Shown here one piece after another: positions 1-5,224 of a stretch of DNA of 6,506 nucleotides. The stretch is from Candidatus Humimicrobium oleiphilum. GTDB lineage: Bacteria > Actinomycetota > Humimicrobiia > Humimicrobiales > Humimicrobiaceae. The number at the start of each line of letters is the position of its first letter. Positions within the stretch are counted from its first letter, which is position 1. The position numbers and the translations under genes are program-made. The stretch spans positions 1-6,506 of the forward strand of contig DBPS01000015.1 of assembly GCA_002304935.1 (NCBI GenBank), written 5' to 3'. Under the pieces are notes generated by a model that was not told the origin of the DNA, ran no database searches, and saw only the letters and a list, made by a program, of their open reading frames with translations.

Positions 1-1491
1 GACTATAAAAAAAATTTGAATGAGAAGAAGATTAATATCGATGATGATTATATTAAATTTATACGACTTGCAGAGTATTATATTGAAAAAAACAAAAATG
101 GTATTGTTGCTATGATTACTAACAACTCATTTATAAATGGTATTACACACCGTCAGATGCGAAAACACTTACTAGAAACCTTTGACGATATATATATTCT
201 CGATCTTCATGGAAATTCTAAGAAAAAAGAGAAAGCACCTGATGGGAAGAAAGATGAAAATGTTTTTAATATTCGGCAGGGTGTTTCAATTAATATTTTT
301 GTGCGTAAAGAAGAAGAAAAGAAGGGATTAAGCTTAGTTCACCATGCTGAAATTTTTGGTAAACGAAGTTATAAGTTTGATACGCTTGATAATAGTATGC
401 TTCAGGATATTAAATGGCAAGAACTTAATTACTCGGAACCTTATTACTTTTTTGTGCCAAAAGATTTCAGCTTATTAGATGAGTATAATAAACATTTTCT
501 GATTACAGATTTGTTTAAAATTTATTCAGCTGGGATAAAAACAAAGATTGATAATATTGCAATAGATTTTGACAAATTAGAACTCGGAAAAAGAGTTGAA
601 AATATTATCATAAATAAATATTCACTAAAAGAAATTATACAAAAGTTCGATTTAAACCAAAAAACAACTTGGGAATATGATAATGTATTAAAAACTGAAT
701 ATGATACACAATATTTAACTGTTTATGATTATAGACCTTTTGATCAAAGATATATTTATTACAACAAATATTTTCTTTCAAGAAGCAGATCTAAAGTAAT
801 GGATAACTTTTTTAATAAAAAAAATATTGGGGTTGAGACATCTAGAATTGGAAATTATATATTTGTTTCTAAAAATATTTCCGATGAACATTTTATTTCT
901 GATAATTCATTTAAATTTCCGCTTTATATTTTTGCAAATGATGGTTTAAAAGTCCCCAATCTTAATCAGGAAATAATAAATAAAATTGAAAATATTGTTG
1001 GCGAAGTAACTCCGGAAAATATTCTCGACTATATCTATGCAGTTCTACACTCACCAGATTATCGTGAAAAATATAAAGAATTTCTAAAAATAGACTTTCC
1101 ACGTGTTCCATATCCAAAGAATAAAGAAACATTTTCAGCGCTTGTGCAATTGGGTACTGAATTACGCTTGCTTCATTTAATGGAATCTCCAAAATTAAAT
1201 CAACTTATAACAACCTACCCAGTTGAAGGTTCAAATAAAGTTGAGCAGATATCTTATCAGAATTTGAAAGTCTTTATTAATAAAGAACAGTACTTTGGCA
1301 ATGTCAGTGAAACAGCCTGGAATTTTTACATAGGTGGATATCAGCCTGCACAGAAATGGTTAAAAGACAGAAAAGGCAGAATCCTTGACAATTCTGAACT
1401 GGAACATTGCCAAAAAATAATAGTTGCACTTACAGAAACAGACAGATTGATGAAAGAAATAGATAAGATATTAAAACTAAAGCAAGCTTGA
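1..1491 (+). CDS. Type IIG/Type ISP restriction-modification enzyme, C-terminal part (5' end outside window)
   Basis: This is the tail of a single-chain enzyme that combines restriction nuclease, N6-adenine methyltransferase and target recognition. The frame is open from base 1 (codons for DYKKN precede the TTG at 16), so the gene begins upstream; about 496 residues are present, whereas Type ISP proteins such as LlaBIII run to roughly 1,500-1,600. The catalytic NPPY motif must lie just outside the window. Visible here are the DDDYIKF segment (40-60) and the MITNNSF strand after it (112-132), both typical of this methyltransferase fold. The family signature YDYRPFD follows at 724-744. The C-terminal specificity region holds a conserved block around LHSPDYR (1015-1074) and IGGYQPAQKWLKDRKGR (1330-1380). 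The recognition domain, roughly 450-960, is clearly more AT-rich than the flanks. Helicase and nuclease domains cannot be seen, so Type ISP versus Type IIG is undecided. The stop codon is TGA, and a terminator follows 17 bases later. Confidence 0.93.
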   Translation, partial: DYKKNLNEKKINIDDDYIKFIRLAEYYIEKNKNGIVAMITNNSFINGITHRQMRKHLLETFDDIYILDLHGNSKKKEKAPDGKKDENVFNIRQGVSINIFVRKEEEKKGLSLVHHAEIFGKRSYKFDTLDNSMLQDIKWQELNYSEPYYFFVPKDFSLLDEYNKHFLITDLFKIYSAGIKTKIDNIAIDFDKLELGKRVENIIINKYSLKEIIQKFDLNQKTTWEYDNVLKTEYDTQYLTVYDYRPFDQRYIYYNKYFLSRSRSKVMDNFFNKKNIGVETSRIGNYIFVSKNISDEHFISDNSFKFPLYIFANDGLKVPNLNQEIINKIENIVGEVTPENILDYIYAVLHSPDYREKYKEFLKIDFPRVPYPKNKETFSALVQLGTELRLLHLMESPKLNQLITTYPVEGSNKVEQISYQNLKVFINKEQYFGNVSETAWNFYIGGYQPAQKWLKDRKGRILDNSELEHCQKIIVALTETDRLMKEIDKILKLKQA

Positions 1492-1508
1492 ATGGCCGAT
1501 AAGATTAT

Positions 1509-1535
1509 AAAGCCCCTGAGTAATCAGGGGCTTTT
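1509..1535 (+). terminator. Intrinsic terminator after the restriction-modification gene, possibly bidirectional
   Basis: AGCCCCTGA (1511-1519) pairs perfectly with TCAGGGGCT (1524-1532) around a GTAA tetraloop of the GNRA type. Two further A-T pairs extend the stem to 1509 and 1534. A short T-run (1532-1535) follows on the plus strand. It lies 17 bases after the TGA of the restriction-modification gene. Read from the minus strand, the hairpin is followed by TTTATAA, a weaker U-tract, so it could also stop transcription coming leftward from the PBECR gene. Confidence 0.88.
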
Positions 1536-1555
1536 CTATATTGATTGAATTATTG

Positions 1556-1615
1556 GTGGGGCGGCGTATCCCACATACCTTTACTACCATTGCTGGCGTA
1601 ATAGTTGCCTTACCT
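1556..1615 (-). pseudogene. Possible decayed 3' end of a minus-strand gene in a GC-rich patch
   Basis: Between the terminator and the PBECR gene lies a block of about 60 bases with roughly 53% GC by hand count, against about 25% around it. On the minus strand one frame reads GNYYASNGSKGMWDTPPHQ and then a TAA stop. It is cut off upstream by another in-frame TAA. The stop falls just before the 1509-1535 hairpin, as expected for the end of a gene whose 5' part is lost. The block can also fold (GTGGG at 1556-1560 with CCCAC at 1570-1574; GTAT and ATAC inside 1566-1578), so a structured RNA or element end is an alternative. I do not recognise the peptide. Confidence 0.2.
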
Positions 1616-1682
1616 ATTCCTCAATAATTCATAACCGTTTATTTAACAAACATATAATATAACAATTAAAGAATTTTTTCAA

Positions 1683-2057
1683 TCAACCTTTATCTGCCTT
1701 TTTAATCCGACCATATTTAAGCATTTTTATTATCTTAGAATCTGTAATATCATACATGGTTGCGACATAAAGACCCCTGAATTCATCTGATCTTACAGCA
1801 ACGAGTATATTAGTATTCATTTTTTTTATATATTCAACACTGTTGAGATATTTAGGGTGAGTGCCAACATAATCTGGTGTTCTTATTATCTCAGGTATTT
1901 TATCTTTATAATTTTTGAAACAATCCAGTCTTCTATTTTTAATATGTTTTATACCACCATAAAATAATTTTATTTCACCTGGGCTGATTTCTAAATTTAA
2001 TAATTTTATAATATCTGATTTTAAATACCCTACAATATTTTTCCTATTTGAATTCAT
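1683..2057 (-). CDS. Solitary PBECR-type nuclease-fold protein (124 aa)
   Basis: A small protein that resembles the PBECR families (phage Barnase-EndoU-ColicinE5/D-RelE-like nucleases), predicted metal-independent RNases found in phage polyvalent proteins, toxins and small stand-alone proteins. The match covers nearly the whole chain: an N-terminal helix with LNLEISPGEIKL (20-31), a helix containing H38 (GGIKHIKNR), then PEIIRTPDYVGTHPK (55-69), a strand ILVAVR (84-89), and the final LYVATMYDI strand (96-104) with a C-terminal KMLKYGRIKK tail. There is no signal peptide or membrane segment, so it should be cytoplasmic. From memory of the family, a second basic or His position is expected just after H38, where this protein has R43-L44; that may weaken catalysis. 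No SD precedes the ATG, and a TATAAT lies 8 bases upstream, so the mRNA may be nearly leaderless. An in-frame TAA 4 codons before the ATG supports this start. No antitoxin-like neighbour is visible. The gene is AT-rich (about 22-38% GC by line). The fold call is from recall, and which PBECR subfamily is uncertain. Confidence 0.7.
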   Translation of the reverse strand: MNSNRKNIVGYLKSDIIKLLNLEISPGEIKLFYGGIKHIKNRRLDCFKNYKDKIPEIIRTPDYVGTHPKYLNSVEYIKKMNTNILVAVRSDEFRGLYVATMYDITDSKIIKMLKYGRIKKADKG

Positions 2058-2065
2058 ACTAATAG

Positions 2066-2071
2066 ATTATA
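2066..2071 (-). promoter_or_regulatory. Candidate -10 box for the PBECR gene
   Basis: The minus strand carries a perfect TATAAT ending 8 bases before the ATG at 2057. A start site 6-7 bases downstream would give an almost leaderless transcript, consistent with the missing ribosome-binding site. No good -35 is present. The surrounding DNA is so AT-rich that TATAAT-like strings recur by chance (another lies near 2091-2096), so this is tentative. Confidence 0.3.
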
Positions 2072-2128
2072 GTACTATATATATCTATTATATAATTATA
2101 TTTATTAATTGGAATTGGTTTTATCTCC

Positions 2129-2160
2129 TTTGAAAACACTATTTGTATTTAATTTTCAAA
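2129..2160. repeat. Inverted repeat in the AT-rich spacer
   Basis: TTTGAAAA (2129-2136) is matched by its reverse complement TTTTCAAA (2153-2160), 16 bases apart. It lies in the roughly 220-base AT-rich spacer between the divergently read PBECR and TPM genes and could be an operator or chance. An orphan SD-like AAAGGAG sits beside it on the minus strand (2125-2131), with no start codon at a useful distance. Apart from the promoter elements listed, nothing else was recognised in 2058-2278. Confidence 0.25.
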
Positions 2161-2191
2161 AACTGTTATTATTTAAATTTACAAACCAACT

Positions 2192-2219
2192 TTCAGATGA
2201 TCCATATTCGCAGTATAAT
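2192..2219 (+). promoter_or_regulatory. Candidate promoter of the TPM-domain gene
   Basis: A perfect -10 TATAAT (2214-2219) is preceded, with a 16-base spacer, by TTCAGA (2192-2197), which matches 4 of 6 bases of the -35 consensus. AT-rich DNA lies upstream. Transcription would start near 2226 and leave a leader of about 50 bases before the ATG at 2279. Confidence 0.4.
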
Positions 2220-2264
2220 AAGTAAATATTTGTTTTCTATTTCTCTATCTATTAAAAATTCTAC

Positions 2265-2270
2265 GGGAGA
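2265..2270 (+). promoter_or_regulatory. Ribosome-binding site of the TPM-domain gene
   Basis: GGGAGA lies 8 bases before the ATG at 2279 and fixes that start. Confidence 0.7.
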
Positions 2271-2278
2271 ATCTTCAA

Positions 2279-3091
2279 ATGGAAAAAGAAATACAATTTG
2301 ATTTTGAAAATATAAACATACAGAAAAATGTAAATGATTTTGCATGTCTGATTGAAGAAGGCTGTGAAGCCGAAATAGATAAAGTTATTGATGAGATTGA
2401 AAAAAAGACACAGATGGAAGTTGCAGTTGTAACCATTGATTCCCTGCAGGGAAAGACAATTGATGAACTGGCTTTCAGTCTTTTTAACAAATTCGGCATT
2501 GGCAAAAAAGATGAAAACAATGGCATACTTCTGCTTATTTCAAAAGATGAAAATCAGTACAGGCTGGAAATCGGGCTCGGGCTTGAAAAAATATTAGATA
2601 AAGCAACCGTAAAAAAACTTACCGAAAATATAATTGTGCCTGATTTCAGAAAAGGAATTTATGCTCCTGCTATTTTAAAGCTTGTAAAAACAATTGCAAA
2701 AAAAGCAGGTATGACTGAGTTCAGTAAAAATGCAAATGTATCTCTTTGCACAGGAATAATCTCTATATTTTTATCTGTTGCGGCTATCCTTATTGCAATG
2801 GGCACGGCCTTTAAGAATATCCCTGATATAAAAACACTTTACCTGCATGTTTTTTATATATTAATCTCCATACCGGCAATAGCTGCATCTGTTATTGCAA
2901 TAATATGTGGTATTACCGATACTGCGATTATTGCCACAAAAGATATAAAAACAAGAAGAATCTCAAGAAGCATGGCAGGCATTATTCTTGGAATTATCAG
3001 TATAACTTCATTTACTTTTATACTGTTTTATCTTCAGCCGGTACTGGATTTTCTTGCAGGGCTTTTTAAATTATCTTCAGGAAATTATTAA
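2279..3091 (+). CDS. TPM-domain (YgcG-like) membrane protein without a signal peptide, 270 aa
   Basis: Residues about 15-145 match the TPM domain (TPM_phosphatase, PF04536). Landmarks are the EKKTQMEVAVVTIDSLQGKT block (41-60), FGIGKKDENNGILLLIS (72-88), LEIGLGLEKILD (96-107) and VPDFRKGIY (120-128). Proteins of this family are associated with membrane-protein assembly or quality control and, in Psb32-like members, photosystem repair; the biochemical activity is not settled. The C-terminal part has about three hydrophobic segments (153-177, 187-219, 232-252). Their glycine/isoleucine pattern and the linker KDIKTRRISRSMAGIILGII (221-240) recall DUF4190-type membrane regions. Most TPM proteins begin with a signal peptide and place the domain outside the cytoplasm; this one starts with a charged, soluble stretch, so its TPM domain may be cytoplasmic. 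The ATG is supported by a good SD. The gene appears monocistronic and its stop is 4 bases from the convergent pckG stop. The domain call is firm; the function is unknown. Confidence 0.82.
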   Translation: MEKEIQFDFENINIQKNVNDFACLIEEGCEAEIDKVIDEIEKKTQMEVAVVTIDSLQGKTIDELAFSLFNKFGIGKKDENNGILLLISKDENQYRLEIGLGLEKILDKATVKKLTENIIVPDFRKGIYAPAILKLVKTIAKKAGMTEFSKNANVSLCTGIISIFLSVAAILIAMGTAFKNIPDIKTLYLHVFYILISIPAIAASVIAIICGITDTAIIATKDIKTRRISRSMAGIILGIISITSFTFILFYLQPVLDFLAGLFKLSSGNY

Positions 3092-3095
3092 ATTA

Positions 3096-4994
3096 TTATG
3101 CCTTGTAATCTCCCGGCCTGATTTCATCACCATACTGGTCTCTGGCAGTTTTTATCTTTTCAATTGCTGCCTCCCAGTAATCAAATATTTCTTTAGGTGT
3201 CTCAGGATCCATTTTATTATAAAAAGCTTTTGTCCTTTCAAGCTTTTCTATCCATTTGGTACAACGGAAAGCGAAAAGATATTCATAGTCATCTTTTGAA
3301 AATTCTTCACCAAGATACTTTTTAAAAAGCATAACCAGGTCTTCATATTTCGGAATCATCCCTGTAGGAGTCCTGTATGCGTCAAATTCATTGTGAATCC
3401 TGCCATCTGCCCAGTGAAGCCATACTTTTTTTGCCAGCTTGCTTGTCATAAAATTTCCATCAGGGCCCCTCATGAAATAATTATTGCTGAAAATTTTCGG
3501 TGTATCTTTCACGCTTTCGCCAAACTTAATATTATTCATTGTATATTCTCCCAGAGGATAGGAGACAAAATCCATGTTTGCCATTGGGCTTGCATCCCTG
3601 ACTCCCTCTGCCCCGAGAGTAGCGCTTGTCGTTTCTGATTCAAGCGTAGCTGCCTTAAGCAATATGCCGTCTTTCCAGTCAGGCGATTCTTCGACAGGAA
3701 CTGTCGTATCGCTATCTCTTCCGCCATAAAGGATACCTTCAACCTTTACGCCGTTCTTTGCCTCAAATCCTTCCCTGTCTATATTTTCAAGGTAGTCAAG
3801 ACGCATGGTATAACGGGCATTTCCGTGGGCTACGCCGACAGTTTTGCCTTTTGCATCCTTAATTCCCTTATGCCACTGACCGAAATGGTTTCTTCCTTCA
3901 TCCGGAGCTTCAACTCCCATGCCAAGCCAGTAAGGATTTTTGTCAGGTCCCATAAGTACATTAGAAAATATTATTTCCTGGTCCTTCATAAGGTTTTCAA
4001 ATATAACGGGATCATCTTTTGCATTTACATCCTGAATTATTCCAAATATTCCGAATTCAACGTTTACTGCCCTGAATTCACCATTAATATTTCTAAAATA
4101 TGCTATGTCATCTCCGACAATTTTTTCACCAGGTATCATTGCAGTAGATGTTTTTCCGCAGGCTGAAGGATAAGCTCCGCAAAAATATGTTTTTCTGTTT
4201 TTCTCTTTGTCGATTGCAGCCATTATAAACATGTGCTCGCAAAGCCAGCCCTCATCGCCTGATTTTTTTATTGCCAGACGCATGGAATGTTTTTTAAGTC
4301 CGACTGAATTGCCTGCATACTGATTATTCATTGAATATACAATATTGTTCTGCGTGTCCATATATATTCTTCGCTTGTCCAGATTGGCTGTATTGCCATT
4401 TTCATCAAGCTCTCCGGCTGAATGAATAAATCTGAAGAAGTCATCTTTTTCTGACTCTTTTAGCTTTAAGAAGTGATTGTACGCAGAACGGTAAAGTATG
4501 AATTCTGAATGCGCTACATACCAGCTGTCCGTAAATTGTACGCATGGAATAGTGAACGGGCTTTCTGTGGGACCTTCCGAAAAGAATTGTACTATTGCCG
4601 TTTTGCCCTTCATTATATCCTTTGATATTTCCATTATTTCATTATATCCCTGCTCATATTCAATAGCATTCATTGCTTCCATGCTCGCCAGGTTTTCCCT
4701 GTAAACAATAAAACGGGTATTGTTTTTATCTCTTCCCTGATCATTATAAGAATCCCAGTGGATGGTTTGCCTGGGCAGACGAAGAGTTTTCTCTTCTCCC
4801 AGCGATAATGCCTGATCCCTGACATATTGTATGTCTGCTTCGCTATCATTGCATACATATACAGAATCAGGATTACAATGTTTAATAAAGAAACCTACGA
4901 ACTCCATAACTTTAGTATTTTTGAGAGCTGAAAGCTTTTCATAACTTTTGCTGCTCATTCGAGACTTAATTATTTCTTCATAAGTAGTATTCAT
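3096..4994 (-). CDS. pckG: Phosphoenolpyruvate carboxykinase (GTP-type family), divergent branch, 632 aa
   Basis: Interconverts oxaloacetate plus NTP with phosphoenolpyruvate, CO2 and NDP in the cytosol; in anaerobes it can run either way (gluconeogenesis, or CO2 fixation during fermentation). Numbering here is from the ATG at 4994. The P-loop AYPSACGKTS (274-283) contains the active-site Cys279 typical of GTP enzymes. Likely Mn2+ ligands are K235 in GLKKHSMRLA, H254 in CEHMF and the aspartates of VGDDIA (293-298). R88 near DQGRDKN probably binds substrate. The segment FGIFGIIQDVNAKDDP and the lid region around SETTSATLGAEGVRDASPM differ from the animal/mycobacterial form, and the usual WPGFGEN guanine-binding stretch is absent; this pattern resembles the archaeal (Thermococcales-like) branch as I recall it. 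A 12-codon upstream extension to an ATG at 5030 was rejected because AAAGGAG sits 5 bases before 4994. Length is near the family norm of about 600-630. The gene diverges from msrAB and converges on the TPM gene. The family call is very firm; nucleotide specificity is inferred. Confidence 0.95.
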   Translation of the reverse strand: MNTTYEEIIKSRMSSKSYEKLSALKNTKVMEFVGFFIKHCNPDSVYVCNDSEADIQYVRDQALSLGEEKTLRLPRQTIHWDSYNDQGRDKNNTRFIVYRENLASMEAMNAIEYEQGYNEIMEISKDIMKGKTAIVQFFSEGPTESPFTIPCVQFTDSWYVAHSEFILYRSAYNHFLKLKESEKDDFFRFIHSAGELDENGNTANLDKRRIYMDTQNNIVYSMNNQYAGNSVGLKKHSMRLAIKKSGDEGWLCEHMFIMAAIDKEKNRKTYFCGAYPSACGKTSTAMIPGEKIVGDDIAYFRNINGEFRAVNVEFGIFGIIQDVNAKDDPVIFENLMKDQEIIFSNVLMGPDKNPYWLGMGVEAPDEGRNHFGQWHKGIKDAKGKTVGVAHGNARYTMRLDYLENIDREGFEAKNGVKVEGILYGGRDSDTTVPVEESPDWKDGILLKAATLESETTSATLGAEGVRDASPMANMDFVSYPLGEYTMNNIKFGESVKDTPKIFSNNYFMRGPDGNFMTSKLAKKVWLHWADGRIHNEFDAYRTPTGMIPKYEDLVMLFKKYLGEEFSKDDYEYLFAFRCTKWIEKLERTKAFYNKMDPETPKEIFDYWEAAIEKIKTARDQYGDEIRPGDYKA

Positions 4995-4999
4995 ATTGT

Positions 5000-5006
5000 C
5001 TCCTTT
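5000..5006 (-). promoter_or_regulatory. Ribosome-binding site that sets the pckG start
   Basis: AAAGGAG on the minus strand lies 5 bases before the ATG at 4994. This favours that start over the upstream in-frame ATG at 5030, which would place the SD inside the coding region. Confidence 0.85.
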
Positions 5007-5083
5007 ACAGTTATTGCACACCCTTTTCAAACCAGAATCAGCGGTAAGATTTTATGGATATTTTTTATAAAATTGAGAAATTA

Positions 5084-5115
5084 TTATTGACAAATACTGG
5101 TATTATTTTATTGAC
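5084..5115. repeat. Direct repeat TTATTGAC in the pckG/msrAB divergent promoter region
   Basis: TTATTGAC occurs at 5084-5091 and again at 5108-5115, 24 bases apart. The match extends to TTATTGACAAAT versus TTATTGACTAAT (11 of 12). The second copy overlaps the -10 region of the pckG promoter, and the first contains a plus-strand TTGACA (5087-5092). I find no convincing plus-strand -10 at the right distance. It could be a tandem operator or chance in AT-rich DNA. Confidence 0.3.
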
Positions 5116-5133
5116 TAATGCTTTTCATGTCAA
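5105..5133 (-). promoter_or_regulatory. Near-consensus sigma-70-type promoter for pckG
   Basis: On the minus strand a perfect -35 TTGACA (5133-5128) is followed by a 17-base spacer and a -10 TAAAAT (5110-5105, 5 of 6). Transcription would begin near 5098, leaving a leader of about 100 bases before the pckG ATG. No clear riboswitch or attenuator was recognised in that leader. Confidence 0.65.
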
Positions 5134-5165
5134 CGGAAAGCAGCAGGCTTTAATGTGCAAAAATT

Positions 5166-5201
5166 TATGGCTGTATTTGCAGGACCGCAGATTTGGCCAT
5201 A
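5166..5201 (+). other. Possible stem-loop in the msrAB leader
   Basis: TATGGC (5166-5171) can pair with GCCATA (5196-5201). Inside the loop TGC (5178-5180) and GCA (5187-5189) can pair around AGGACC. The structure ends 5 bases before the msrAB SD and could affect translation. The stem is short, so support is weak. Confidence 0.25.
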
Positions 5202-5206
5202 TAAGC

Positions 5207-5214
5207 AGGAGGGG
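5207..5214 (+). promoter_or_regulatory. Ribosome-binding site that sets the msrAB start
   Basis: AGGAGGGG lies 10 bases before the ATG at 5225. It selects this start over the in-frame ATG at 5054, which has no SD and would add 57 residues unlike any Msr protein. Confidence 0.8.
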
Positions 5215-5224
5215 AAATCAGGAT

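Noticed and set aside
16..18. TTG as the start codon of the restriction-modification gene
   Set aside because: The same frame is open to base 1 and the upstream codons fit the family (the DYK residues before the DDDYIKF segment). No SD precedes it, so the gene simply runs off the left edge.
962..1192. A 76-codon minus-strand frame inside the restriction-modification gene
   Set aside because: It is antisense to the conserved C-terminal specificity region and has no recognisable protein features.
2085..2131. An alternative upstream start for the PBECR gene using the AAAGGAG at 2131-2125
   Set aside because: No ATG, GTG or TTG lies at a suitable distance, and an in-frame TAA lies just before the ATG at 2057.
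3825..4166. A 113-codon plus-strand frame within pckG
   Set aside because: It lies entirely antisense to a strongly conserved PEPCK region, with no SD and no recognisable protein features.
4995..5030. A 12-residue extension of PEPCK containing CNNCKGDN
   Set aside because: The AAAGGAG 5 bases before 4994 shows that translation starts there; the Cys pair would fall in the leader.
5054..5224. A 57-residue N-terminal extension of MsrAB from the ATG at 5054
   Set aside because: There is no SD before 5054, the sequence resembles no Msr protein, it overlaps the pckG promoter, and a strong SD precedes the ATG at 5225.
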